Assembly: GCA_032622095.1 (NCBI GenBank)
Contig: CP136064.1
Coordinates: forward strand, 141,811,954-141,875,953
DNA length: 64,000 nt
Reading direction: 5' to 3'
Origin: Siphonodentalium dalli
Taxonomy: Eukaryota > Mollusca > Scaphopoda > Gadilida > Siphonodentaliidae
Shown piece after piece: positions 1-11,799 of this stretch (position 1 is its first letter; each line of letters begins with the position of its first letter). The notes under the pieces were generated by a model, which saw only the letters and a list, made by a program, of their open reading frames with translations, did no database searches and was not told where the DNA came from. The translations under genes were made by a program, and so were the position numbers.

Positions 1-382
1 ATGTGGCATGTAGGATTTAGTCATGAAAAGAGTAAAATATAAGATGGCTGCCAGTGGCCATGTTTTTCATCGAAAATCCTTCAAATAAGATACTTCCATC
101 TAGAGGTGATCCCAAACATGCCTGTAAATTTTCAAAACATTTTGCCAATAATTATGGACTATAGGGTGTGCCGATGGGTTCAAATGTCAATGTTTTTTCA
201 AAGAATTTGTAGAGAATTGTAGAGGTCTAGACGTCACCCTCAGGATCTGTATGAAGTTTGGGGACGATTTGATGAGGGATGCAGCCGGTAGGGTGTGCCA
301 AATGAAATTGTTAACGGATGCATGGGCGACGGATAAAAACCAATGGCAATAGGTCAAACTTGACTTTGTCAAGTTCAGCTAA
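1..382 (+). mobile_element. 3' part of a Helitron-like/pearl-type tandem-repeat element (partial)
   Basis: The left part is a diverged core monomer with the AAGATGGCTGCC / GGCCATG block seen at 15-17 kb. An ACGG-bearing tract lies at about 313-338, followed by a CAATGGCAATAGGTCAAAC segment and an imperfect hairpin (GTCAAACTTGAC / GTCAAGTTCAGC) that ends in CAGCTAA at 382. The same order (monomer, ACGG tract, AATAGCTCAAAC, hairpin, GAGCTAA) closes the intact copy at 17,094. The 5' part lies outside the window. Non-autonomous and non-coding. Confidence 0.6.
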
Positions 383-475
383 CAAACTGCAGGTTGTGTA
401 CTTTTGTAGAGTTGGGATCGAAACACATGGGGTACATTGCCATACATATGTAATAACTACAATGTTCCAGGTAAA

Positions 476-1096
476 AAATATTTGATTCGAGTCAAGGAAC
501 CCACCTATCAAAGCTCAAAGTGATCAGATATTGATTTTTTAATTCTGTAATTTTTCACCACATCGACTATTTGGAGGCCTAGCAAATAGTTGAATGATCT
601 TCTTCCATAAATATATGGACATGTGCAGAGGCCATTGCGAGAGTTTGAAAGGTCATGCAATTTTGCAATTTTACAATGAACTTCGGAATATAACATGACA
701 AAAAGTAATGTCAGCAACAACAAATAAGGTAACTTGTGATAGTTGACGTATACAGATACATAACATTCTTATTTACAAATTGGTAATATAACAGCATGCC
801 GGTTACAGGTGAAAATATTTTTGTTTACATTTGTTTACATGTGTGGGGAATAGCACTAAAGAAATGGGCATCACCATATATGGAAGTTGCAATCCACATC
901 CTCGGCGTACAACCAGTAAAAAAAAAAACGTTATTATGGGACTTTTTCGACAAATATGATATCGTGCTTGGTATTGTTGTGAGTATTTATTGATATTTCA
1001 TGTACACTCATTTGTATACCTAAATCTGATTTTGGTGAAATTCCGTTGTTGTTGTTGTAACTGGATGATGATTGGGGACCATCGAATCGGATTGTG
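476..1096. repeat. Interspersed repeat, copy 1 (shared ends, unrelated middle)
   Basis: The left end (476-563) is ~85% identical to 5008-5093, including GAACCCACC, ATCAAAGCTCA and GTGATCAGA. The right end (about 1043-1095) resembles 5331-5391, with a GTTGTTGTTGT tract followed by GGGGACCAT and GAATCGG. The interior differs in length and sequence (about 620 versus 385 bp), so this looks like two derivatives of one non-autonomous family. No coding potential is evident. Confidence 0.4.
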
Positions 1097-1337
1097 TACA
1101 TGTACCTTTAAACTTACCTGATATTTAGATAAATGCTGCTCCAGTTCTGGATAATCAACTTCACTGAAATAGGAATGTAGAGATCACCAAGTGCAATTCA
1201 GAATTGGTATAGGCAATATGAATTCCAATTAACAACACTATCACCCGTGGAACAGATTAGCAAAAGGATATTGAAGAACAATTAAAATGCGACATGAAAA
1301 AAAGATACTATTTACAAGATAAATTAAAATGCCACAT

Positions 1338-1374
1338 AAAATGAAATTGTCAATGACACTGAAGCTCAACATAG
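1338..1374 (+). mobile_element. 5'-terminal fragment of the pearl-type element family
   Basis: Carries the small hairpin TGTCAATGACAC followed by AGCTCAAC, matching the 5' terminus of the intact copy at 15,063-15,097. The bases AAATGAAA in front of the hairpin are also shared, which suggests they belong to the element rather than to a target duplication. The core sequence 1.3 kb downstream (2694 onward) may be the rest of the same copy, separated by unrelated DNA. Confidence 0.5.
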
Positions 1375-2693
1375 AGACGGGCTAATGTCAAAAGTTACAG
1401 TTAATCAGGCCTGGTGTTATCATGCGAATGATTATGTCGCGCACCTACCGCTTGCACACTTTTAAATCCACGTACATGTTTTTTTCCACATGCCTAAGTC
1501 TGGCAATGTTCCATATGTGAGGTACATGTAGGTACTCTATTGTATTCCAAGTATAGAACATGAGATCACTTGAGAACAAATCTATATATAGGGGGGTTAA
1601 GTGAGTGCCTTTGAAGTGTAGACATCAATCAGTGTAGCAAAGTCTGGCGGCGCATGCTTTGAATTGATGACTAGCAGAATTTTCATGCATGCAGAGTGAT
1701 ATACATTTCGGGTATGTCCTGGAAAGTACATGTATTTTCACTTTTGATTGTTCCTGTTTCGATTTTAATCATGGATGTCGACACTAACCGTAATGGTGCC
1801 AAAGGCAACAAAGTTAAACTGAATACATACAAGAAATGGAATACACAAAGTCAAATTGGGTTTGAGACAATAAAAGTTGATGGCTGTAAATATGTGACTG
1901 ACGTATGGTGTCTGATATGTGCCAAACACGGAGATTGATTGAAATTTGGGAAATGATGCAATTGATACCGGTTTTTATCCAGCACTATTTCTAACAATCT
2001 GGGTATGATAGGTGGCTCTGTTTTTCACCACGTGCGAAATGGCATCTGCCAGAGTTACGTCCCAAAGCCGGAAATGAAATGACTGCATTGCAGACAGTAG
2101 TAGTATTGTATTAATTTAATTTGCCTGACCACGTATGATGATGATCAAATTAAAATGTTCATCTGATCGTGAGCACTCTAATCATGAGTTCATCTAATCG
2201 TGAGCACTCTCTCAAATCTTCAGCACAGCAGTTAGTCCTATACAGTACCTTTACTTACCTGTCACACAGAAAGTGAGTGGCAGTCTGTTTAAGTTTATAA
2301 TATAACTGAAGATTCTCTTAAATGTTGTTGAGCTGGTCCCCGTAGGGTAGAGGGTTTGTTAATAAATAAACTCAAATTACTGATTCTAGTAGTTGAACTT
2401 TATTTGGCTTCAAGATAATCTGCTTTATTGTTCTGGATTGAAATTTAACTAAACTGCATGTATTATGAAATCTTTACATGAAAAATACACATTTAATACA
2501 TTGTACTTGGCATTTGACTAATTGAGGCTGTTTTTGGTGCAAAATAACAACATATTGTTCAGGAGAGCAATTTGGCCTCCTTAGAAGCAAGTCTCAGGAA
2601 GGCGATTTTTTGCCACCCTTGATTTTCCTTAGCACAAGGCCTGGTTAATGGAGAGATAAGGAATGCAGAAAGTTGCAATGTCTGCTACTATAT
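1375..2693. other. Unassigned AT-rich DNA
   Basis: No gene or recognisable element. A 22-base phrase beginning GTTCATCT and ending GAGCACTCT occurs twice in tandem at about 2157-2212 with small differences. Open frames here are short and lack recognisable motifs. Confidence 0.5.
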
Positions 2694-3600
2694 GTCAATG
2701 CAAAGAGTAAAATCCAAGATGGCAGCCAGCGGCCATGTTTTTCATCCGAAATCGTTCACATTTGATAGCTCCCATCTAGAGGTGATCCTAAACATATCTG
2801 TACATTTTAAAAACAATTCTCCAAAAAATGTGGGCTGCATGGTGTGCTGATGAATCGAAATGTGAAATCCAAGATGGCTGCTGGCAACCATGTTTTAAAT
2901 GGGTACTGTACGCCATTTTCATTAAATTTCCGGTGATAACAACGATCTAATATCGATAATATATAGAAACATAAGTAATTTGAGTCGAAGATGTATTCTG
3001 TAAACGCTCAGGTTAATAGGCTATCTTAAAAATTAATAATTTAAAAGTTAATAATTTGATATAAATTTAATTTATGACTGGAGCCATAAAATGGCGTCAA
3101 TTAAATTACAAATTTGCGTAATCAAATAAAGTAATTGAGGGATACTGGATTGTTAAACCGATCGCACACACGATCGCTTAAAATATTATGATGTTACGGG
3201 GAGAACACTCAAGCCACTCACTGACTAGCGACGATACAATTACTTAAATTATTATATGGGACTAGTATGCCTATAATATCACTTTTATTTGATTCATTTG
3301 GTTGAAAACTGTACAAAAATTACTCGACAACGACAATTTGTATTTTTGCATTCCGGTAAATTTGTCATCCGTAACACTACTTCGTACTCAACGGACTTTC
3401 AAATAATGAAAAAATTGTTACCTTATTCTCCGAATCAGAGACTATAGAAACCAACAACAACATTTGGCGTACAGTACCCCTTTAAAGGAATTTCCGAACA
3501 AAAATTATGGCTCCAATCTGCAGGTCACCACGGAGATCCATATGAACTTTGGTGACAATGGGTTGCAGTCATTATTATGTTGACCCGAGAGTGACTTTTT
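2694..3600 (+). mobile_element. Pearl-type element core, two diverged monomers, interrupted by a MITE
   Basis: 2694-2899 holds two monomer starts (GAGTAAAATCCAAGATGGC and GAAATCCAAGATGGCTGC) with GGCCATG blocks. The homologous sequence resumes at 3487 and resembles 217-290 (CTGCAGGTCACC..GATCCATATGAA..TTTGG..GGGTTGCAG). The intervening 2900-3480 is a separate inserted element. More diverged than the copy at 15-17 kb. Confidence 0.55.
2900..3480. mobile_element. 581-bp MITE with TIR GGGTACTGTACGCCA, flanked by TTTAAA
   Basis: GGGTACTGTACGCCA at 2901-2915 is exactly inverted as TGGCGTACAGTACCC at 3465-3479. TTTAAA flanks both sides (2894-2899 and 3481-3486). TTTAAA is palindromic, so it could be a target duplication (TTAA or TTTAAA) or part of the TIR. 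A TTAA target would fit piggyBac-type or Kolobok-type transposition. The interior is AT-rich and non-coding. It interrupts the pearl-type core. Confidence 0.75.
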
Positions 3601-3832
3601 ATGTAATGGTTCCCATCTCATATCCGATTCACTGATACTGTAATATCTAAACTACCTATATTTAAATTAAGTATTAAACATGAATGAAACTATGAGTATG
3701 AGGCAGTGGTGAAATTGTACATGATACAGCTACAGGATTTTAACATTTTTTTTAAATGATTCTCTGCAGAAAGGTTGAAACCAGTGCTAGCGATTTCACA
3801 TTGATTGTTTGTCATTGCATATTATAAGTTAC

Positions 3833-3963
3833 GGGATGCTTAGTGGTTGGATATGGTGTCATGTGATGCGAAGTGAGATAAATATTAGGCGAGGCTGTAG
3901 GCTGAGCCTAATATAGATCTCGCTGAGCCTCACATGACACCATATCCGAACACTAAGCATCCC
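3833..3963. repeat. Snap-back palindrome (~131 bp)
   Basis: GGGATGCTTAGTG at 3833 and the following GGATATGGTGTCATGTGA are mirrored by TCACATGACACCATATCC and CACTAAGCATCCC ending at 3963, with an inner GAGGCTGTAGGCTGAGCC loop. Arms are ~45-50 bases with few mismatches. Typical of a fold-back MITE; a second TATGTCAG/CTGACATA pair (about 3977 and 4413) hints at a larger element. Confidence 0.7.
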
Positions 3964-4894
3964 ATAAAGTATTTATTATGTCAGTAAACAAAATCCAGCA
4001 TATCCCTTTAATTAATCGTCGCTGTGATTTATTTTAATTTGGTATGTTAAATGTGTCTCTATGGCCATTAACTTATGTAATGTCAGTGACGTGCCATGGG
4101 CGTTGATCATCACCAGAAGTAGGACAACTCGTTGAGTTTGATAGTTAATTTATGAGTCTTTAGAATTCATCAAATACATCGCATGCAGGTTTTGGTACAT
4201 GGTACTATGTCTTTAAATTCGCAGAAAATGATTTCCGACATATATCACCTATCTTGGGGCCAAAATACAAAAAAAATATCCAGAGAAGACAGAGTTTTCT
4301 GAAAAACAAGATGGTGGATAAGCACCTAATATTGATTTCATATGGGGTCACTGACCTAATATGGGTTCATATACCGTAATTATTTATCGACGCTGATTGG
4401 CTTATCGCAAGAGCTGACATAATAAAATTATTTAATATGCTGTTCAACTCCCCATATTCACAATTCATACCACTATCGGTGTCTTTCATTTCATGTGCTT
4501 GTTTTGATCTATTCAGATCAGATAACATCTAATTTACAATATTATAGTACAAACCTTTCTTTCATAGTTGACCATCGGCTGGGTGGATATTTACTGGAAA
4601 ATTCATCAAGTACCTGTTGGGAGGAGATAATCAGAAGCAATGTAATCTCCTAGTGAACATATAACAGAAGATCTTGTGTGCTATAGTAATATACATCTGC
4701 TTATCAACTGCTGAGTGGGAGTTGTGGTAAAAATTGCAGATGATATATTACTAGTAATAGTATTTACTCCAGGTATTGGTGAACATGGAAAAATGTACGT
4801 TATTTCCACAAGAGGTTGCACCAACAGGGTGTTATACACACCCATACTTGCACACCAATTTAGAGAAGAGTAGACAAAACTAATAACTTCACAA
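3964..4894. other. Unassigned AT-rich DNA
   Basis: No gene recognised. The 4370-4430 segment ends in a CTGACATAATAAAA string that inverts the TATTATGTCAG after the palindrome, so part of this stretch may belong to a larger inverted-repeat element. Otherwise nothing supported. Confidence 0.4.
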
Positions 4895-5500
4895 AGAATA
4901 ATGCAATCAATGACAGTGGATGGTAAGTCAATTTCATCATATCATTAAAGATGCTTAATCAAAATGAAAGCTCGCAAATTACCATTTCCTTGGCTTCGGG
5001 TGTAAACAATATTTGAATCGAGTCGAGGAACCCACCCATCAAAGCTCAGAGTGATCAGACATCGATTTTTTAAATCTATTATTTTTCACCACCAATAATT
5101 TTTAGTGGCCCAGTAAAAGTCGAAGAGAAGACGGTCTCGGACCAAATTGCGGATGAATTTGGATAACTCTAAAATCAAGTGGCTTTTTTGTGTCAGATAT
5201 TTGGCAAACCAGCAAAATTTTATTGAACAAAATGTTGATAAATAACAGGTTTTGGGCAATTTTATACTATAGTTGGCAGTGGTTAGCATTATTTTTGGGC
5301 AATTCTGATAACTGAAGCGGCATTTAAAAAATGTTGTTGTTGTTGGAATCTGATTTATATGGGGACCATAGAATCGGTTGGGTACCTTCAAGAATAATGC
5401 AATCAATCACAGTGAATAATAAGTCTAGATTTCATCATATCATTAAGAATAATGCAATCAATGACAGTGAATAATAAGTCGATTTCATCATATCATTAAG
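4895..5500 (+). repeat. Three copies of a ~55-bp repeat (AATAATGCAATCAATSACAGTG)
   Basis: Copies start at about 4895, 5391 and 5446. The last two are in direct tandem; the first lies ~500 bp upstream. Each runs from AATAATGCAATCAAT through a TAAGTC stretch to TTTCATCATATCATTAA. The copies bracket the second member of the 476-1096 repeat family (5008-5391). Confidence 0.65.
5008..5391. repeat. Interspersed repeat, copy 2 of the 476-1096 family
   Basis: The left end shares GAGGAACCCACC, ATCAAAGCTCA and GTGATCAGA with 476-563. The right end shares GTTGTTGTTG, GGGGACCAT and GAATCGG with ~1043-1095. The reverse complement of the right end begins GGTACCCAACCGATT, weakly resembling the left end GGAACCCACCCAT, so imperfect terminal inverted repeats are possible. 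Confidence 0.4.
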
Positions 5501-5502
5501 AA

Positions 5503-6789
5503 TAAACACAATCTCAGAAATTGATACTCTATGCAATTGAAGTAAAACAATATGCCAGCAGAGGTAACAATTGTTATCTCATACCGGTATGTCTAATAAA
5601 TTACATAGTTAAAAAGGATTGACTCAAGTGAACACAAATATTTCACATAACCATAACTATACATTGCAGAATAGAGGACGATAGAACATACCTTGTTCAG
5701 GAGAGTGTGTGCCACTCTGTTCGGATATTCATTATCAGATATTATTACAGCTGACAGTCCATCACTTTTCACATATACATGACAAACATTTTCTGAAATA
5801 ATGAAACATATTGATTATTTCTTTGTTTATTCATTAGAAAATGATTGAAGTACATTTAGATAACTCGGTCAATGATTGTCAGATGGTGTCATATAAGGGA
5901 GTACTAGATTTGATCATTCTTAGCTGATATTGTGAACTGGCACTTTCCATATATAAATGCACAGACCGCGGGAGGCACAATCCACAAATCATATGGTGCG
6001 TCAAATTAGTACACACAGGTTGCAATTGGTGAAAGCTTACAGACTATGTGAACGACTGCTCAATTCGCTGATTCACCAGTGATGTAGTCGCCAGTTATTA
6101 GATTTGGTTGTTTGCATTGGCATAAAATGATATTCAGCAGTCAATAAAGTAGATGTGGTGATTCAACTGTTCAAATATGGTCTTCTAATTAAGAAATAAT
6201 ACTAGTCATACAGATTATAATGAATCTTAAGGAAATCCGCAGAATTCACTGCAGACGCAGAATTCGGAATTTCCACACAAATCGTGTCAATGTGAATTGT
6301 TCTCATCTGAAAAGACCTTAAACTGCTATATATTTTTTGCATGTACATTCACAGGATTGCCAGGCTTAATATTTTCTGTTCACAAACTTATAAAAAAACA
6401 ACAAATTATGGTACTAGTACAAAATTGGCTAAAAACCCACTAGAGGTCTTCTTTATGTAGAGACTAACCTTGTTCTTTGACAGAGGACCGAGAACACAAT
6501 GGACTTCGTTCGACAATAATTCTGCTTGTAAAGTCCATAAACTCTTTAACACTAAAAGTGAAAAAAATATCAAATATGAAGTAAGCAGCTTTCACAGAAA
6601 TTTCTCTTTCCAACCAAATTACTGGATTTGTCTCTTCATAATTTGTATAATTCCTGGTCGAGAACAAAAAAACTTGTTTAAAAATAACAAAGCAGATATT
6701 TATATGAGTATTAACAAATTATACAATTTTACAATTCCATATCCAGTTGTCTTACAGACATTGTTGATGATTTATTAATACATGTAATG
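5503..6789. other. Unassigned AT-rich DNA
   Basis: No gene, RNA or mobile element recognised. The open frames of about 65-100 codons at 6464-6778 overlap on both strands and lack any motif or biased composition that would support coding. Confidence 0.4.
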
Positions 6790-7760
6790 AAAAAAAATTA
6801 ATTTGCTCAGTTCCGTCAGCCATCGTTGGACATAGTGCATAGAATTTGAAAGATTCATCACATATTTTACATGCATAGCCATCAGTGTTCACGCTGTTGT
6901 GAGCAAATTTTGCAAATTGCAAAAGAAAAACAAAAGTGGCTCGACAAAATGTGCTAGTGGCTAAAGAAAGTGGTTCAAACAATTTGGGTGTGTGGCTCTT
7001 ATTAAAATTAACTACCGTCGGACAGATTAAGTTTAACAATCATGCAGCACTATCCCGTCACGAAACAGTCTGATTGAAAGCACTCGCTAATTGATTCTCA
7101 GCTTATGCCACAGCGGCTGGTTGTAATTGTATCACATACAGTGAATGGGACTCCTACTTCTGCTCGATAAAAACACACATACATTGTATTGCTTTCACAT
7201 CGTAAAACATTAGTGAAACAAAGAAAGGACACATATCCTATATCAGACTTTGCATAAACACTATTGCGTACCCGTGTTGACTGTGGAGTGTGAGTGGGCC
7301 TTTTCGTAGCAACATTTAATCAACGATAAACAGCGAAACAGACTTTCTGTTCCACATTTAAACTTATTAATGAAAATGGCAATTGAAGGCCCTCCAATGT
7401 TAGACTTTAATTTTGGTAAAGCATTTAATAAATGGGCAGATGTAAAATCTCGCAGAATTTTCAATGTTTGATTATTAATATTGTTGGTGTTTACCTACCA
7501 GAACCTGTTATATTATATTAGAATAAATATTTGAGTTAATTAGCTTGTGTTGTTCTTTGAATATGTTTAAATCAAAACGGCTCCAAAAAATATGGGTTGA
7601 AAAAATGTGGCTCAAGTAAATGAAAAGTGGCGCTCAAACAAATTCACAAGTGGCTAAGGTGGTGGCTCAAGAAAATTTTCGGCCAGTGTGAACACTGATA
7701 GCCATACACGGTACAGCTTATGTGAGTTTTGTATGGCTTCTTTATTGGATTTGCCGGTTG
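6790..7760 (-). pseudogene. Possible exon-like reading frame interrupted by the hAT element
   Basis: On the minus strand, sequence from about 7760 down to 7706, read on across the single target site into 6874-6790, gives an open frame of more than 50 codons. It contains the Cys-rich stretch GYACKICDESFKFYALC (CxxC then Cys). The frame passes through the insertion site in phase, so the insertion would have broken it. The spacing is reminiscent of a zinc-finger knuckle, but I cannot assign a family. It may equally be part of an older repeat. Confidence 0.2.
6883..7697. mobile_element. hAT-type element, 815 bp, with 8-bp target duplication ATAGCCAT
   Basis: Termini are CAGTGTTCACGCTG at 6883-6896 and, inverted, CAGTGTTCACACTG at 7684-7697 (13 of 14). 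ATAGCCAT occurs immediately outside on both sides (6875-6882 and 7698-7705). CAGTG termini with an 8-bp duplication are diagnostic of the hAT superfamily. No transposase motif is visible in the 815 bp, so it is probably an internally deleted, non-autonomous copy. Both ends carry GTGGCTC/GTGGCTAA phrases as subterminal repeats. Confidence 0.85.
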
Positions 7761-8349
7761 CAGTTGTGATAAATATGTTACACTATGCTTAGTTACAGGC
7801 TTTATGTTGTCATATGAGGCTCAGATAGGTGAATGTTGCCTAATGATTACATCCACTTAATTTTCTAAATATTTTGCCATTAGTTTCCAAACAAGACTGT
7901 GGGGTCGCTCACCAGACTGCAAAGACTGATAAGACTGGGACTCTGGAGACCACAACAGTCAGAACTTTTCATAATCACTTTAAAAGAAGTAGATCTAAAC
8001 AGGATATGTGGCCAAATTACCAACTGTACACTACTGATCACCCCCCCCCCCCCCCACAAGTCCCCTCCCGACTGGGCTCCAGACTCCCAAGTCTTAGGTT
8101 GGAATTACACAATTGACATCTCAAACTTTCTCAATTGTTGGAAATTTCCAATCTCACAAGCGCCTTTTTATAAAATAGACCTGATGGTCCTTGTGAGGGA
8201 AGCATATTAAGAAGGAAACTGTCCTTCGCTTGGCCCCTATTTTTCCAGGTTACCCCATTAAAAATATCTGTATTGCAGTCAAACAAGAACATTCCATGCT
8301 AAATAAGCCAACTAGTTCTTGGCTCTTCCATTCATATTTTAAGAATTAC
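7706..8349. other. Unassigned DNA with a 15-base poly-C run
   Basis: Nothing recognised apart from a C15 homopolymer at 8041-8055. Overlapping frames across 7874-8210 owe their apparent coding potential to this run and to non-ATG starts. Confidence 0.4.
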
Positions 8350-9030
8350 TATGTTGTGAAATAGTTATGTCTCTGGCAATGCCCTTATTCGACTTTGTGA
8401 TGCCATTTTCACAAATCTGTCACCCAAGGTAATTTCATACCAAATATAAGCAAAATAGGCCATGTCATTCTTGCATAGAAGACGTATTATGAATTACTAT
8501 GGAGAGAAAGAGTAATGTAGCTGGCCTTGCACCTACTTGACCTGGTGACCCTGATTAAACAAATCTGAATCACACATCACCAAAGGAGCCTCAATATTAA
8601 ATGTGAACTAAATAGAGCTTGTGGTTCTTTCAAAGAACACTTTTCAAGTTTGCCAAATATGTTCTGGTGAAGTGGTGGGTGTGGGAAAGTTAAATGTCCT
8701 GTTGAAAGATTTGAACAATACATATGATAGATTGATGTTGTAATTGGGAATTAATGATCTCTAGCAGATCTCCAGGAAATGTTTATAAAAATGTCAGACT
8801 TCACTTGCAATTTTAAATATTTTTTGGAGTTATGTCCCTGGCCCTGCCCACATTTGACCCAGTGACCTCATTTGAACAAATCTGAATGTGAGTCACCTGG
8901 GCAATATCCACACCAAATATGAACCCATTACGGTCTTATGGTTCCAGAGGAGAAGTTTAAAGAATTGTTGACGGACGGACGAGGAGTGATGACTATAGCT
9001 TCACCGGAGACTTCGTCTCAGGTGAGCCAA
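8350..9030 (+). mobile_element. Tandem-repeat element, family 2 (3' part), ends in GTGAGCCAA
   Basis: About four diverged ~150-bp monomers, each with a TATGTCYCTGGCMMTGCCC phrase, a TGACCYRGTGACC phrase and ACAAATCTGAAT. They are followed by an ACGG tract (GACGGACGGACGAGG, ~8970-8985), GACTATAGCT and a terminal hairpin TCACCGGAGAC / GTCTCAGGTGA ending GAGCCAA at 9030. The architecture matches pearl/Helitron-like non-autonomous elements of bivalves. The 5' end was not identified. Confidence 0.65.
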
Positions 9031-9345
9031 AAACTACTGAAATTATAGAATGACTCCCCCCCCCCTTTGGATCCCAGAATGCAACAGAATTCAAACTTTT
9101 TAAATGGAAGGGGAAGAACTCCATCTTTAATATATAGAGTTGTTCCCCTTGCATTGAAAATAATTTAGCTTTTTACTGCAATCTAGATGACAAAACTCTT
9201 TGGCAACTCAATAAAAACAACATGTCCACAGTTTATTATACTGGATAAGTTGATAATACAATGTTTTGGAGCTTCCTCTTTCAAATGGTATATAACATGG
9301 CATATATTTTATATAATGTAATCTGGGGGTTAAAAAATTAAGTAG

Positions 9346-9886
9346 TTTACTATTTTATATTCATTTTAGTCTAAACAATTAATTTTGAGAAAACAAATTA
9401 CATCTCATTGAACAAATCTGCTAATTCCACCCCTCAAACAATGGGGACATTCCTGCAAGAATAGGACATCTGTGATTTATTTGGATGCTTGTCTACATTT
9501 TGCCTAACAATATTTCCTTAACCTTGAAAGCAAGTGCATTCTCTTAGGTGAGGCTACCTATGGGACACTCACATATATAAGACAATGCACTGGCATGATA
9601 CTAATACCTTGTTATAAAATAATAAATATTGGACAAATATTAAAACTAGGAGCTCATTTCTCTTGATCAATGGTCTATTATTTTATATTCATTTTATGTT
9701 AGTATATGTAATTGGTTTTTGAAAAAAAATTACATCTCAATGAACAAATCTGATAAATTTGCCCCCTCCCCAAACATATGTGGGGACATCCCTGCGAGAA
9801 TAGGACATGTGTGATTTATTTGGATGTCTGACTATATTGGCCTAACAATATTTCCTTGATCTTGAACCCCAGTGTATTCTCTTATA
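9346..9886 (+). repeat. Direct repeat, ~205 bp, two copies (9346-9547 and 9672-9886)
   Basis: Both copies run from CTATTTTATATTCATTTTA through ACATCTCA(T/A)TGAACAAATCTG, GGGGACATYCCTGC, AATAGGACAT, GTGATTTATTTGGATG and CCTAACAATATTTCCTT to ATTCTCTTA. Identity is about 80%. They sit between the two family-2 elements. No coding frame is shared. Confidence 0.65.
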
Positions 9887-10289
9887 TATATGAGAATACA
9901 CTGGTGCAGGGTCTTTATTGCTGTACCAGCATATCTCTGGTAATGAAATGGTTAATACTAATACTAATAATAAATGTGTAAACTGTCAAACATTTGAGAT
10001 TGCTGTAAACACATAGGATTAAATTTCATTCACACACCTCTTTCTCTCTTAGCCTGATAAATGTGGATATTGAGATAAAAGTTAATTACTTTATAATGAC
10101 TGGACACACAGCTGTGAGAACTGTGAGAAGTAAGACTGGTCAGTTCCTATATAACTAAAGTGTAAGGCTTTTAATGGGGTGAACCTTGCAGGGATCTGGT
10201 GTGGGGTGGCAGGGACATGCAGTGGTGGTGGTGGGGGAGGGGGTTGGGTTGAAAGGGGGGCAAGGATTTAAAACAAGAATTTAAATTAA
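9887..10289. other. Unassigned DNA
   Basis: No gene or repeat recognised; a G-rich patch lies at 10,220-10,262. Confidence 0.4.
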
Positions 10290-10826
10290 TTTGTTTTAAA
10301 GAGTTATGTCCCTGGGCCCTGGCTCTGCCCCTATTTGACCCAGTGACCCCATTTAAACAAATCTGAACCACAGTCACACAAGGACTCTCCATACCAAATG
10401 TAAGCTAAATCAGTTAAATGGTTCAAAAGAAGAAGTCATTCTAAGAATTACTATGGAGGAATAGAGTTATGGCCCTGGTTTCTCAACTAATCAACCTGGT
10501 AACCTCATTTTAACAAATCTGAATGTTAGTCAACTAGGGAACATCCACACCAAATATGAATCCATACGGCCTTATAGTTCAGTAAAAGAAGTCGTTCTAA
10601 GAATTACTATGGAGGAATAGAGTTATGGCCCTGCTTTCACAACTATTTCACCCAGTGACCTCATTTGAACAAATCTGAATGTGATCCACACCAAATATGA
10701 ACACGTTACGTCTTACGGTTCGGGATGAGAAGATGATTCTTGACGGATGGACGGACAGACAGACTGACGGACTGACGAGGAGTGATGACTATAGCTCCAC
10801 CGGAGACTTCGTCTCAGGTGAGCTAA
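10290..10826 (+). mobile_element. Tandem-repeat element, family 2, second copy, ends in GTGAGCTAA
   Basis: Three monomers starting at GAGTTATGKCCCTG (about 10,300, 10,439 and 10,618), then an ACGG-rich tract (10,740-10,775), GATGACTATAGCTCC and the hairpin CACCGGAGAC / GTCTCAGGTG before GAGCTAA at 10,826. The 3' 90 bases are nearly identical to the copy ending at 9030. It lies only 1.3 kb from that copy in the same orientation. Confidence 0.7.
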
Positions 10827-11799
10827 AAACTAATATATTTAAAAAGGATGATCACCTTAGGATAAAAGTGAATGCTGAGTGCAGGAATTACGCCACGGCA
10901 ACATGACGTTGCACCAATGTCACTATAAAGTTTCTAATATTTAATGATATTTCCAACTGAAAATGCTTTTTTAGATGTATATTTTCATTGAGATGTAATG
11001 AGGAATAATCTTCATTTCTGATATAATTACAGGCTACAGAGTATAAATATATTTATGCCGTTCACAAACTTACTAGTATCTAAATCGTGAATACAGTGTG
11101 ATTGCAATCATTGCATCATGAAATGAGGATTATTCTTAAATATTGACCTATAGGTGTGCTATTAAAAACATGACACTGTCTCTGCCGATGGAAGGTCCTG
11201 TGATTGATATAATCTGAAATCCCAGCATCAGTTTTATTACCATATCTTGGTCGAGAATGAATAAAAAATATGATAATGCACTAACCTGGACCTCTGGAAG
11301 TATCCGAAGGATGACAAATCAATTGCATGCTTCAACTGTTTGACTTTAGCTTCTTTGTTCAATATGTATATAGAATACAACTTCATTGTGAACTGAGCGT
11401 TCAAGTACCCTACAATAAAAGGTTAATTACTGTCAATAATTTGGGGAAATATATGTACCGTGCACAGAACAGAAATAATACAGCTATCCCTGCCTTGAGG
11501 GATTTTCATAGATCAAATAAAGTTATTTTCTTTGAAACCACAAGGTCTATCGGTAATTTCAAAATGAACACAATTGACAAATCTAAATTTTCATTCCATT
11601 TAATGAACAAAATCATAAAATACTATCACCAGTGGAATGACTCCATCCATTGGTCCAGTCTTCATAATTCAACAATACCATTTTACCAGTGATTTTACTG
11701 GAAAAAATAAGCATAAACTTCTGGGGTAAAAGTTCATCATATTGTCACAGCTGTAAGAATCTATGTAGATATACATGTATAAGAAATGAATGAGGGTTT
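10827..11799 (+). other. Unassigned DNA with a 121-codon open frame (11327-11692)
   Basis: The longest frame begins with a non-ATG codon, is rich in Asn, Ile and Lys as expected of AT-rich DNA, and shows no motif I recognise. It might be a stray exon, but I see no convincing splice context. Otherwise nothing. Confidence 0.2.

Noticed and set aside
5086-5406. 106-codon minus-strand ORF
   Set aside because: It coincides with a non-autonomous repeat copy, and its partner copy at 476-1096 does not preserve the frame.
7874-8210. Proline-rich protein
   Set aside because: The proline run comes from a C15 homopolymer, and the frames begin at non-ATG codons.
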